DNA from: Sphingobium amiense
GTDB lineage: Bacteria; Pseudomonadota; Alphaproteobacteria; Sphingomonadales; Sphingomonadaceae
Direction of reading: 5' to 3'
DNA: 64,000 bases
NCBI RefSeq assembly: GCF_003967075.1
Contig: NZ_AP018664.1
Span: 992,001 to 1,056,000 of the forward strand
Shown: positions 7,998 to 18,614 of the stretch, in pieces
Layout of the letters: every line of letters begins with the position of its first letter
Numbering within the stretch: the first letter of the stretch is position 1
Notes under the pieces: model-generated
Seen by the model: only the letters and a program-made list of their open reading frames with translations
Databases searched by the model: none
What the model was told of the DNA's origin: nothing
Translations under genes and position numbers: made by a program

Positions 7998-9632
7998 TCA
8001 GCCGAGCGAGCGGGCGGTGTTGATGACGTTGATGCCGTTGAAGCGCGCGGTCGACGATCCGTGCGACACGGCGGATACCTGAGCGGGCTGGCCCTTGCCG
8101 TCGAAGAAGGAGCCGCCGAGCCGATAGTCGCTGGCGTCGCAGACTCCGGCGCATGCGTTCCAGAATTCGGGCGTGCGGATCTGGTAGGCGACATCCTCGA
8201 TCTGCTGCGTGATCCTGCCGTTCTTGATCTCGTAGAAGAGCTGCCCGCCGAACTGGGCGTTGTAGCGCTGCTGGTCGATGGAGAAGCTGCCGTCGCCGAT
8301 GATGTAGATGCCGTCCTCGACATTGGCGATCATGTCGGCGACGCTCATTTTCTGCTTGCCCGGTTCCAGGCTGACGTTGGCCATGCGCTGAAACTGCACG
8401 TTGGACCAGCTATCGGCATAGGCGCAGCCGTCCGATTCCTTCTTGCCTTCGATATGGGCCTGATCGCGGATCGCCTGATAGCCGACCAGCTTGCCGTCGC
8501 GGATCAGATCCCACTTCTTTGTCTTGATGCCTTCATCGTCATAGGCGACCCCGCCGAGGCTGCCGGGCTGGGTCTTGTCGGCGACGATGTTCACCTTGTC
8601 GCTGCCATATTGGAAATGGGCCTGCAGCTTGTCCATCGTGGCGAAGCTGGTGCCCGCATAATTGGCTTCGTAGCCGAGCACGCGGTCGAGTTCGAGCGGG
8701 TGGCCGACCGATTCATGGATGGTGAGCCAGGTGTGCGACGGATCGAGCACGAGGTCGTATTTGCCGGGCTTGACGGAGGTCGCCTTGATCTTCGCCTGCG
8801 CCTGTTTGGCGGCGGCGACGGCGTCTTCCTTCATGTCGTAGCTGTTGCCGTAGACGGTGACGCCGTTGGGCAGCACGGTCTTGCCGCTCGCCGCGCCGTC
8901 GAGATATTCAAACCCCATGCCCATCGGCGCGGACAGTCCCTCGCGGGTGCGGAACTTGCCGCTGGCCTTGTCCACCGCGGTCACTTCGATCGGCGCCCAG
9001 ATGCGGTGCACGTCCTGGTCGATGTAGCTGCCGTCGGTGCTGGCGAAATATTTCTGTTCGTTGACGAGGAAGAGGATGGATCGGATAAAGCTCGCGCCCG
9101 CGTCCAGCGCGGCGGCGTTGACGCCCATGAGCAGATCGACCTTGTCCTTGATCGGCACGGTCATGCTGTTTTTGACGAGGGGCGTGCGCCAACTGACTTC
9201 GCCCACGCCCTTTGCCGGAGCGAGCTGGACCGGAGCGCTCTGGCCCGGTGCGTTGGCTTTGGCGATGGCGACGGCTTCGGTCGCTGCCTTCGCCACCGCG
9301 TCCGGCGTCAGGTCGTTGGTGGCGGCAAAGCCCCATGCGCCGTTGGCGATGACGCGGATGCCGACGCCGGTCGATTCGGTGTTGACAATATTTTCGACAT
9401 TGCGTTCGCGCGTGATGACGAACTGGCGCAGGTAGCGGCCGACGCGCACGTCGCAATAGGTCGCGCCCGCGCTCTTCGCGCTGTTCATCGCGGCGTCCGC
9501 CAACTGCTTCTTGAAGGCGACGGGGAGGGCGCTGTTCAGTTCCTCGGCGGCGATGACGCGCCCGAACATGGACGGCAGCGCAAGCCCGCCGATGCCTGCG
9601 GCCCCAAGGGCCAGAAAATCGCGTCTGTGCAA
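7998..9632 (-). CDS. TldD-type metallopeptidase with Tat signal
   Basis: A 544-residue TldD family protein carrying the zinc motif HESVGH (residues 306-311 from the start chosen here). The N-terminus reads HRRDFLALGAAGIGGLALP, a clear twin-arginine export signal with a following Ala-rich h-region. I choose the TTG at 9632 because AGGAGA lies 7 bases before it; the ATG at 9662 has no Shine-Dalgarno sequence and would add ten residues. The C-terminal block SFFDGKGQPAQVS corresponds to the region where Escherichia coli TldD has a metal-binding Cys, but no Cys is seen at that place here. It is upstream of the TldE-like gene and probably heads the operon. Confidence 0.87.
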   Translation of the reverse strand: MHRRDFLALGAAGIGGLALPSMFGRVIAAEELNSALPVAFKKQLADAAMNSAKSAGATYCDVRVGRYLRQFVITRERNVENIVNTESTGVGIRVIANGAWGFAATNDLTPDAVAKAATEAVAIAKANAPGQSAPVQLAPAKGVGEVSWRTPLVKNSMTVPIKDKVDLLMGVNAAALDAGASFIRSILFLVNEQKYFASTDGSYIDQDVHRIWAPIEVTAVDKASGKFRTREGLSAPMGMGFEYLDGAASGKTVLPNGVTVYGNSYDMKEDAVAAAKQAQAKIKATSVKPGKYDLVLDPSHTWLTIHESVGHPLELDRVLGYEANYAGTSFATMDKLQAHFQYGSDKVNIVADKTQPGSLGGVAYDDEGIKTKKWDLIRDGKLVGYQAIRDQAHIEGKKESDGCAYADSWSNVQFQRMANVSLEPGKQKMSVADMIANVEDGIYIIGDGSFSIDQQRYNAQFGGQLFYEIKNGRITQQIEDVAYQIRTPEFWNACAGVCDASDYRLGGSFFDGKGQPAQVSAVSHGSSTARFNGINVINTARSLG

Positions 9633-9888
9633 GGCTGTGTCTCCTGCCTGAGATGCCCGCATGGCGCGGGTCGATTTTTGCCGGGATACGGCCGGGCCGC
9701 CATATCCGATTGATATGGCAGATCATCGCCGCCCGCCGGGGCAGGGTCAAACAACTTTTACGATTGCAAAGCAATGCTCCCCGACCTTTCGATACATGTC
9801 ATCTGTCGAAAAGGTCTGGGCAGAGTTCGGGCGCGTAACAGCGAACAGCGGAGGCGGACGATTTAACTCCGCTCGGCGATGGCCGATG

Positions 9889-10110
9889 TCAGGGCTGGCT
9901 GACGTTGGCGACCGCGCCGTTCTGCGCATTCACCCGGTCTGCGCCGGACCGGTCGGTCGAGAGAAATCCCGATCCCACCACCACCAGCATCACGAGGATG
10001 ACGAGCACGAGGCTGATCGCCAGCACATTGCGGTTGAGCTTCGAGCGCGATCCGCTGCGCGCGTCGACCTTGCTGATGTGGGGCGCGTCGTCCGGCTGTG
10101 TGTTCTGCAT
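9889..10110 (-). CDS. Small single-pass membrane protein, unknown
   Basis: A 73-residue protein with a polar N-terminus, one strong membrane helix at about residues 29-48 (VLAISLVLVILVMLVVVGSG) and a polar C-terminal tail. The ATG at 10110 is preceded by GGAGGAC at 5-7 bases, a good ribosome binding site, which supports a real gene. It lies between tldD and tRNA-Pro on the same strand. I do not recognise the family. The helix placement suggests an N-in or periplasmic-tail anchor protein. Confidence 0.6.
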   Translation of the reverse strand: MQNTQPDDAPHISKVDARSGSRSKLNRNVLAISLVLVILVMLVVVGSGFLSTDRSGADRVNAQNGAVANVSQP

Positions 10111-10178
10111 GGCGTCCTCCGTTTATCCACAAGCGCATGGAGTGCGTGGTGGTTCCGGCGGACGCGCAAGAAGAAATG

Positions 10179-10255
10179 TGGTCGGGGAAAGAGGATTCGA
10201 ACCTCCGGCCCCTGCCTCCCGAAGACAGTGCTCTACCAGGCTGAGCTATTCCCCG
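10179..10255 (-). tRNA. tRNA-Pro (anticodon CGG)
   Basis: The minus strand folds as a full cloverleaf: acceptor CGGGGAA/TTCCCCG, D-arm GCTC...GAGC, anticodon stem CTGTC/GGCAG with 7-base loop TTCGGGA, T-arm with GTTCGAATC, discriminator A and encoded CCA. The loop places CGG at positions 34-36, so the tRNA reads CCG proline codons. Its length is 77 nt including CCA. Confidence 0.95.
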
Positions 10256-10364
10256 ACCGATGCCAGAGCCGCTTGTTGGGCGGCCCCGCGAGGCAGGAGT
10301 GCGCCTATAGAGAGGGGGTGACGGGCTGGCAAGCGGGCATCGCGCTTTTTTTGGGGCGGGCCTG

Positions 10365-10691
10365 TCAGAGCAGCCCGGCGGTGCGGAAGCTGAAGCGGTC
10401 ATGCCCCGCTTCGATGACATGATCGGCAAGGCCGATGCCAAGCGGATGCAGGCTGCGGAAGAGCGAGCGGGTGAGCATGAGATCGGCGGCGCGGGGGGCG
10501 GGGGAGAGCGTGGACGCGCGGCGCTGGATGATCGCGACCCAGCTTTCCTCATCCATCATCAGCCGCATCAGCGCGCCCTGCCAGCCGGCATCCAGCGGAA
10601 CCATCCGCTGGGGGCGCCACGCCGCGTCGAGGACGGCGAGCATCGGGTGGGGGTCCGGCACCTGCATGCGTGGATTAGGCCAGCAAGTCAT
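10365..10691 (-). CDS. RadC-like JAB protein with degenerate metal site
   Basis: About 108 residues from the ATG at 10691 (an earlier ATG at 10751 is less likely because it overlaps the thyA upstream region). The C-terminus (LGIGLADHVIEAG..RFSFRTAGLL) matches the end of the RadC/JAB domain. The usual metal-binding block HxHPSGxxxPSxxD is replaced by RRASTLSPAPRAAD: the Asp is kept but both His are lost. It should therefore be inactive as a JAMM metalloprotein or have another role. It is divergent to thyA with about 125 bases between starts. Confidence 0.65.
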   Translation of the reverse strand: MTCWPNPRMQVPDPHPMLAVLDAAWRPQRMVPLDAGWQGALMRLMMDEESWVAIIQRRASTLSPAPRAADLMLTRSLFRSLHPLGIGLADHVIEAGHDRFSFRTAGLL

Positions 10692-10816
10692 TGAAAAGAC
10701 GAGCCTCAAAAAGATCCGAAACGGAGTATTCTCCTGCGATTGGGTCCGCAATGACAGGGGCGTTGGCCCCGCCGCTCCGCTTCGCTACATCGGTGAGGAG
10801 GACTCGCCAGCGCAGG

Positions 10817-11758
10817 ATGATGTTTTTGACGACCAGCCCCCATTATGAGCAGCAATATCTCGACCTGATGCGGCACATCTGGCGTCATGGCGACGAGCGG
10901 ATCGACCGCACGGGGGTCGGCACCCGGTCGATCCTGGGTGCGACGATGCGTTTCTCTCTGGCCGACGACGCGGTGCCGCTGCTGACCACCAAGCGCGTTT
11001 ATTGGAAGGTGGCGGCACGGGAGATGCTGTGGTTCCTGACCGGCGACACCAACATCCGCGAACTGGTGCGGCAGGGCGTCCATATCTGGACCGACTGGCC
11101 GCTCGACGCCTATCGCCGCGCGACGGGGGAGGACATCGACCGGGACGCGTTCGAAGCGCGGATCGTGGAGGACGCGGATTTCGCAGCGCGCTGGGGCGAT
11201 CTGGGGCCGGTCTATGGCGCGCAGTGGGTGAACTGGCCGGTATATGAACCGGCGGGAGACGGTCTTTACCGCAGGGCGGAAAAGGGGCGGAACCAGATCG
11301 CGGAACTGGTTGAGGCGATCCGTGCCACGCCGGGGTCGCGCAGGCTGCTCTTTACCGGATGGAACGTGGCGGAGGTGCCGAACATGGCGTTGCCGCCATG
11401 TCATATGACTTATCAGTTTCAGGTGGCGAACGGGCGGCTCAACGGGCTGCTGTTCCAGCGCAGTTGCGATCTGGGGCTGGGCTTCGCGTTCAACATCTTC
11501 GGCCTGTCGATGCTGACGCGGATGCTGGCGCAGCAGACCGGGCTGGAGCCGGGCGAGGCGGTCTGGCAGGGGGGCGACGTGCACCTGTATCTCAACCATG
11601 CCGATCTGGTTGAGGAGCAGTTGAGCCGCGTCCCCGCCGGTGCGCCAAAGCTGCGGATCAATCGGCGGCCTTCAAACATTTTCGACTATCGGATCGAGGA
11701 TTTTGAAGTGACGAATTATGCGCCGCAAAGCCATATTTCGGCACCGGTCGCGGTCTGA
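10817..11758 (+). CDS. thyA: Thymidylate synthase ThyA
   Basis: This gene encodes the folate-dependent enzyme that methylates dUMP to dTMP with 5,10-methylene-THF. From the ATG at 10817 the protein has 313 residues. It carries the nucleophile motif LPPCH (Cys195), the C-terminal folate/substrate motifs GDVHLYLNH and the conserved N-terminal RTGVGTRS. The long frame upstream (to 10691) is not used: homologues start near HYEQQYLDLM, and an AGG precedes the double ATG. A second ATG at 10820 is an equal alternative. No dihydrofolate reductase gene follows. Confidence 0.96.
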   Translation: MMFLTTSPHYEQQYLDLMRHIWRHGDERIDRTGVGTRSILGATMRFSLADDAVPLLTTKRVYWKVAAREMLWFLTGDTNIRELVRQGVHIWTDWPLDAYRRATGEDIDRDAFEARIVEDADFAARWGDLGPVYGAQWVNWPVYEPAGDGLYRRAEKGRNQIAELVEAIRATPGSRRLLFTGWNVAEVPNMALPPCHMTYQFQVANGRLNGLLFQRSCDLGLGFAFNIFGLSMLTRMLAQQTGLEPGEAVWQGGDVHLYLNHADLVEEQLSRVPAGAPKLRINRRPSNIFDYRIEDFEVTNYAPQSHISAPVAV

Positions 11759-11832
11759 ACGCAACGGCGACGTAGACAGGTAAACAGGATAAATTGGGTC
11801 AGTAACGCTTGCCTTTCTCTCCGTTGTAATTT

Positions 11833-14251
<2,419 letters not shown>

Positions 14252-14257
14252 AGCGTC

Positions 14258-15517
14258 ATGGCGCTGTTCATATTCAAGCTGCCGGACATCGGCGAAGGCA
14301 TCGCGCAGGCAGAAATCGTCGGCTGGCATGTCAAGGTGGGGGACCGGGTCGAGGAAGACCAGCCCATCGCCGACATGATGACCGACAAGGCGACCGTCGA
14401 GATGGAGACGCCGGTTTCCGGCACCATCGTGCGCCTTGCAGGCGAGCCGGGCGATCAGGTCGCCATCGGGTCGATGCTGGTCGAGATCGAGGTGGAGGGC
14501 GATGTCGGCGCCGCGCCGCCGCCTTCTGTGGAAACGATCGAGGCAGAAACGCCGGGCGAGGCGCTGGTCGAGGAAGCGGCGGCGTCATCCGCTCCGCCTG
14601 CGCCAGAGCCTGAACCGGCATCCGCGCCCACTCCGGCCCCCGCTGTGGCGGCGGAGGAGCCGGTTCTCGCTTCCCCCGCCGTTCGCGCGCGGGCTAAGGA
14701 ACTGGGGATCGACCTTTCGCAGGTGAAACCGACCGGGGACCGCATCCGCCATGCCGATGTCGACGCCTATCTGCTCTACGGGGCGGGCCAAGGTTATGTC
14801 CCCGCCGGGCGGTCGGCGCGGCGCGCGGACGAGCAGGTCAAGGTGATCGGGATGCGCCGCCGGATCGCGGAGAATATGGCGGCGTCGAAACGGCATATTC
14901 CGCACTTCACCTATGTCGAGGAGATCGACGTCACGGCGCTGGAAGCGCTGCGCGAACAGCTTAATGACGGGCGGGGGGATCGGCCCAAGCTCACCATGCT
15001 GCCGCTGCTGATCGTCGCAATCTGCAAGACGCTGCCCGACTTTCCGATGCTGAATGCGCGCTATGACGATGAGGCGGGTGTGGTGACCCGGCACGGCTCT
15101 GTGCATCTGGGCCTCGCTACGCAGACCGATGCCGGCCTCATGGTGCCGGTGATCCGCGATGCGCAGGATCGCAATGTCTGGCAACTGGCAAGTGAGATCC
15201 GCAGGCTCGCCGAAGCGGCGCGGGCGGGCAAGGCCAAGTCGGAGGAACTGAGCGGATCGACGCTGACGCTGACGTCGCTGGGGCCGCTGGGCGGCGTTGC
15301 GACGACGCCGGTCATCAACCGGCCCGAAGTCGCCATCATCGGTCCCAACCGGGTGATCGAGCGCCCGGTGTTCCGCGGCAAGGAGGTCGTCGCGGCGAAG
15401 CTGATGAACCTGTCGATCAGTTGCGATCATCGCGTCGTCGATGGCTGGGACGCGGCGAGCTTCGTTCAGGCGGTGAAGAAGCGGCTGGAGGCGCCTGCGT
15501 TTCTCTTCGTGGACTGA
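14258..15517 (+). CDS. bkdB: Dihydrolipoyl acyltransferase E2 of the branched-chain complex
   Basis: A 419-residue E2 with an N-terminal lipoyl domain (lipoyl-lysine in MTDKATVEM, Lys44), an Ala/Pro/Glu-rich linker (about 85-130), a peripheral subunit-binding domain (about 134-172) and a catalytic acyltransferase domain ending with CDHRVVDGWDA (catalytic His about 391). It transfers the branched acyl group to CoA. It starts 6 bases after E1 beta in the same operon. No E3 (lipoamide dehydrogenase) gene follows, so E3 must be supplied from elsewhere. Confidence 0.94.
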   Translation: MALFIFKLPDIGEGIAQAEIVGWHVKVGDRVEEDQPIADMMTDKATVEMETPVSGTIVRLAGEPGDQVAIGSMLVEIEVEGDVGAAPPPSVETIEAETPGEALVEEAAASSAPPAPEPEPASAPTPAPAVAAEEPVLASPAVRARAKELGIDLSQVKPTGDRIRHADVDAYLLYGAGQGYVPAGRSARRADEQVKVIGMRRRIAENMAASKRHIPHFTYVEEIDVTALEALREQLNDGRGDRPKLTMLPLLIVAICKTLPDFPMLNARYDDEAGVVTRHGSVHLGLATQTDAGLMVPVIRDAQDRNVWQLASEIRRLAEAARAGKAKSEELSGSTLTLTSLGPLGGVATTPVINRPEVAIIGPNRVIERPVFRGKEVVAAKLMNLSISCDHRVVDGWDAASFVQAVKKRLEAPAFLFVD

Positions 15518-15521
15518 AGGA

Positions 15522-15986
15522 TCAGCGCAGCGTGGCGCGGTAGCTCATCCGCGCTGCGCCGCCTGGCGAGACCGGATCGGGCAGGGTCCAGCGGATATGC
15601 GTCACGTCCTGCGGCAAAGCGCGTCGGATGCCGCCCAGCGGGGTGGGCAGCCAGAGGCTGTCGAACCGGCCCCAGCGCGCGCCGCCATCGACCGATACGA
15701 GCAGAGCAGGGTCATTGAGGTCGGGCGTTGCGCCACGCAGGGCTGAGCGGCGGAGGGTGAAGGCGCGGACGGGCCGCGTTCCGCCGTTGCGCCAGTTCAG
15801 GATAACGATGACGCTGTCGCCCGGCGCCGCCTGATCCACCGGAACAAGAGTGCGGCGGGGGCGGCCGTTAATGTCCGCACCGACGCGCTCGACGAACATC
15901 TGCGTGTCGAGCCGGACGGGAGACGGCGCGCCTTCTGCCGCCGTGCAGAGCAATGCGGCGGCAACCGCCAGAGATACGCGCTTCAT
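15522..15986 (-). CDS. Secreted protein of unknown function
   Basis: A 154-residue protein with a Sec signal peptide (MKRVSLAVAAALLCTAAEGA; cleavage near AEG-A) and a beta-rich mature domain containing DSVIVILNWRNGG and PQDVTHIRWTLPDPVSPGG. This pattern suggests an Ig-like or DUF11-like surface module. The ATG at 15986 has GGAAGGAC directly upstream, so I prefer it to the longer frame beginning at 16073. It is convergent with the E2 gene with a 4-base gap. Function unknown. Confidence 0.75.
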   Translation of the reverse strand: MKRVSLAVAAALLCTAAEGAPSPVRLDTQMFVERVGADINGRPRRTLVPVDQAAPGDSVIVILNWRNGGTRPVRAFTLRRSALRGATPDLNDPALLVSVDGGARWGRFDSLWLPTPLGGIRRALPQDVTHIRWTLPDPVSPGGAARMSYRATLR

Positions 15987-16114
15987 GTCCTTCCCCAACC
16001 TGTTCGGCGCAGGATAGCGGCGGTTGACCAAGATTTGGTTAAGCGCCGGTTTGCCGTGTTCGCACCGGCGCATCGCGAATTGACGATGCGGCCCAACCCG
16101 CGCACATCTGGCGC

Positions 16115-17290
16115 GTGAACAGGGAATCGCCGGGCCTGGCCCAACAGGATTTGCAGGAGATCAACCGGCGGCGGGACAGGCTGCTGGCGTCGATCGCGCT
16201 GTCTTCGGGCATTGGGCTTGCGCTGGCGCTGCCGTTCGCGCTGCGGGCGGGGGCGGAGTTCTTCCTGCCGCTGACCGCCGCGCTGGTGATCGCCATCGCG
16301 CTGGTGCCGCTGCTGGAATGGATGGAGCGGCGCGGCATTCCTTCGGGACTGGCGGGGCTGATCGCGGTCGCGGGTTTCCTGCTGGTCGCCAACACGGCGC
16401 TGGTGCTCATCATCGTGCCCGCGACCGACTGGTTCCGCGTGCTGCCGGAGCGTCTGCCGAAGATTCAGGCGAACCTTGCGCCCGTCATCCAATTTTATTC
16501 CAACCTCCAGCGCTTCGTCGATGAAACGGTGCAGATGCTGGCGAGCGGGCCGGTGGCGGCGGCACAGGCTTCGGCGGTGGAAGCGCCGCGATCGCTGCTG
16601 CAGTTCGCCGCGACCAGCGCGCCCGCCGCGATCATCCAGATGGTGTTCGCGCTGCTCATCATCTATTTCTTCCTTGCCGGCTGGACCCGGCTGCGGCGGC
16701 GCACGATCAACAGCCGGGGCAGCTTCGACGGGGCGATGGCGGTTGCGCGGGTGATCCAGAATGTCGTCGATGCGACATCGGCCTATGTCATCACCATCGC
16801 GGTCATCAACCTCTGCCTCGGACTGGCGGTGGCGATTGCGCTGTGGGTGATCGGCATGCCGTCGCCGCTGATGTGGGGCGGCATCGTCGCTTTACTGAAC
16901 TTCGTGCCCTATTTCGGGCCGATGCTGGCGGCGGTCCTGCTGGGGCTGGGCGGCCTCATGGTGTTTGACGATGTGTGGGTGGCGTTACTGCCCGCGGCGC
17001 TTCAGGTCGGGTTCCATCTGGTCGAGGCGAACGTCATCACGCCTATGCTGCTGGGGCGGCGGCTGACGATGAACCCGCTGCTGATCCTCGTATCGCTCAC
17101 CTTCTGGGGATGGGTGTGGGGGACGCCGGGCGCGCTGCTGGCGGTGCCGCTGCTCATCATCATCCAGACCGTCGTCGCGGCGGCCGGAACGCCCGATATT
17201 GCCGGTTTCCTTTTCGAGCAGGGCACGCTGACCGTGCCGCGTCGTCAAGAAAATGACGAGAAAGAGGAAAGCAGCGTGACGGACGGTTGA
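16115..17290 (+). CDS. PerM/AI-2E family transporter
   Basis: A 391-residue integral membrane protein of the AI-2E transporter (PerM/YdiK/TqsA) family with about eight helices. There is an N-terminal pair, a soluble loop around residues 110-165, then a C-terminal cluster including the family motif NFVPYFGPMLAA and the ending LLAVPLLIIIQTV. It probably exports small molecules or ions across the inner membrane; the substrate is not predictable. It starts at GTG, which fits the N-terminal residues NRESPGLAQQ. It lies upstream of the tRNA-Asp pair. Confidence 0.88.
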   Translation: MNRESPGLAQQDLQEINRRRDRLLASIALSSGIGLALALPFALRAGAEFFLPLTAALVIAIALVPLLEWMERRGIPSGLAGLIAVAGFLLVANTALVLIIVPATDWFRVLPERLPKIQANLAPVIQFYSNLQRFVDETVQMLASGPVAAAQASAVEAPRSLLQFAATSAPAAIIQMVFALLIIYFFLAGWTRLRRRTINSRGSFDGAMAVARVIQNVVDATSAYVITIAVINLCLGLAVAIALWVIGMPSPLMWGGIVALLNFVPYFGPMLAAVLLGLGGLMVFDDVWVALLPAALQVGFHLVEANVITPMLLGRRLTMNPLLILVSLTFWGWVWGTPGALLAVPLLIIIQTVVAAAGTPDIAGFLFEQGTLTVPRRQENDEKEESSVTDG

Positions 17291-17332
17291 CAGCCCCGCC
17301 CGACGCTCATAGACGGCGCTTCCACACCGAAC

Positions 17333-17409
17333 GCGGGTGTAGCTCAGTTGGTTAGAGTGCCGGCCTGTCACGCCGGAGGTCGCGGGTTCGAGCCCCGTCA
17401 CTCGCGCCA
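17333..17409 (+). tRNA. tRNA-Asp (anticodon GTC), copy 1
   Basis: A full cloverleaf with acceptor GCGGGTG/CACTCGC, anticodon stem CCGGC/GCCGG around loop CTGTCAC (anticodon GTC), T-arm GGTTCGAGCC, discriminator G and encoded CCA. Its length is 77 nt. Confidence 0.96.
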
Positions 17410-17493
17410 CTTTCCTTGGAGGAAGGTGGATTTGGTGGTTTAAGGAGGTGCATCCTCCGGCGGCTGTAAGGCCCGAAGCGATGCCGCCCATGC

Positions 17494-17570
17494 GCGGGTG
17501 TAGCTCAGTTGGTTAGAGTGCCGGCCTGTCACGCCGGAGGTCGCGGGTTCGAGCCCCGTCACTCGCGCCA
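17494..17570 (+). tRNA. tRNA-Asp (anticodon GTC), copy 2
   Basis: This is an identical 77-base copy of the upstream tRNA-Asp, 84 bases downstream of it, with different flanking sequence. Only the gene unit is duplicated, which suggests gene conversion or selection for dosage. Confidence 0.96.
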
Positions 17571-17592
17571 CTTCCTGTGAAGGGAAGTGATT

Positions 17593-17829
17593 TCAGCCCC
17601 AGCGGCCGGTTTCCATCCACGCAAGGATGCGGCGCAGCGGCAGCACCCAGATCCACACGATTCCCAGCACGACATAGACCGGCGCCTGAACCCACATGGG
17701 CAGTGCGCCGATCATGCCGGACAGGCTGCCGACCATGACAGCCCATAACGCGATGAGCGCGACGATGCCCAGCATGCCCACGGGCTTGCGCCAGCTCGGC
17801 TCATGATAATGGCGGGGATCTATGCTCAT
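17593..17829 (-). CDS. DUF2842 membrane protein
   Basis: A 78-residue protein starting MSIDPRHYHEPSWRKPVGML with two membrane helices and the C-terminal motif RILAWMETGRWG. SWRKPVGM and WMETG are the recognisable ends of the alphaproteobacterial DUF2842 family. The ATG overlaps the stop of the 5-formyl-THF cyclo-ligase gene (ATGA), so the two are coupled. Function unknown. Confidence 0.85.
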   Translation of the reverse strand: MSIDPRHYHEPSWRKPVGMLGIVALIALWAVMVGSLSGMIGALPMWVQAPVYVVLGIVWIWVLPLRRILAWMETGRWG

Positions 17830-18416
17830 GCGCCGGTCCCTTCGATGAGTTCGACTTCTGTCAGGATCAAGTCGAGCGGCAAATCCCACGGATCGGCGGG
17901 CACGGCGTCTAGCTCCTGCGCCGACCAGGCAAGGCCGATCCGCAGCGCGTCGGGAAAGCGGGCGAAGGCGCGGTCATAATAGCCGCCGCCTTGCCCGAGC
18001 CGGTTCATGGCGCGATCGAAGCCGACCAACGGCGCGATGATCGCGTCGGGCGTCACGGGGCCATCGCCCGGTTCGGGATGGCTGGTGCCGAAGGGGCCGG
18101 GGAGAAGATGGGCGTCCGGCTCCCACGCGAGAAAGTCCATGCTGCCCAGCCGGTCGAGCACGCGGGGCAGGGCAAGAGTTTTCCCCATCGCCTGAAGCTG
18201 CGGGCCAAGCCTTTGCGCGGGCGCCTCGTCCTCCAGTCCCATATAGAGCGCGATGACCCGCGTATCGGCAAGGCGGCGGGCGAGGGGGGAAGGCACCGCC
18301 TTGAAGGCGAGGCGATGCGCCAGCGGATCGAGCGTGGCGACGAAAGCGTGGCGGCGCTGCCGCGCCAAACTGCGCAGTTCAGGCTTGTCGAGGGCGGAAA
18401 GATCGTCGCTCATCAT
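17826..18416 (-). CDS. 5-formyltetrahydrofolate cyclo-ligase
   Basis: A 196-residue protein of the 5-FCL family (YgfA/MTHFS), which uses ATP to convert 5-formyl-THF to 5,10-methenyl-THF. The conserved C-terminal signature is PLVGFDRAMNRLGQGGGYYD, with phosphate-binding glycines, and the N-terminal KPELRSLARQRR is typical. The start is at 18416 (double ATG). It follows the 6S RNA gene, an arrangement conserved across many proteobacteria. Confidence 0.92.
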   Translation of the reverse strand: MMSDDLSALDKPELRSLARQRRHAFVATLDPLAHRLAFKAVPSPLARRLADTRVIALYMGLEDEAPAQRLGPQLQAMGKTLALPRVLDRLGSMDFLAWEPDAHLLPGPFGTSHPEPGDGPVTPDAIIAPLVGFDRAMNRLGQGGGYYDRAFARFPDALRIGLAWSAQELDAVPADPWDLPLDLILTEVELIEGTGA

Positions 18417-18443
18417 GGTCCGAAGGAAAAGCGGGCGGTGAGG

Positions 18444-18607
18444 GTGACGGGACCGCCTCGGTCGTTTGCTGGAAAATCCTCTGACGCCTCAACGTCAGGT
18501 GGGGACCATGTAGATCGGGCCGGAACCCGCCCAGGGACAGCCCCCTTGGATGTGATTATCGCCTCAGGGATGTTCGCTAAAGCTCGTGCCGCGCAGTGCC
18601 CGTCACG
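18444..18607 (-). ncRNA. ssrS: 6S RNA
   Basis: The 198-base gap between zapA and the 5-FCL gene, read on the minus strand, starts and ends with an exact 8-base helix (GTGACGGG at 18606-18599 pairing with CCCGTCAC at 18451-18444). Near the 5' side it holds CCCTGAGGCGATAAT, close to the CCTGAGCCGATAT of Escherichia coli 6S RNA. Between these lie further self-complementary segments. The length of about 164 nt and the synteny zapA - ssrS - fau fit alphaproteobacterial 6S RNA, which binds and inhibits housekeeping RNA polymerase. Exact ends are approximate. Confidence 0.82.
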
Positions 18608-18614
18608 GCACAAT

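Noticed and set aside
8061..9713. 550-codon plus-strand frame
   Set aside because: Antisense to the TldD-type gene with its HESVGH motif and Tat signal.
9702..9720. Short palindrome CCATATC-5-GATATGG upstream of tldD
   Set aside because: It could be an operator, but a single 7-base half-site pair is weak evidence, and nothing else nearby supports it.
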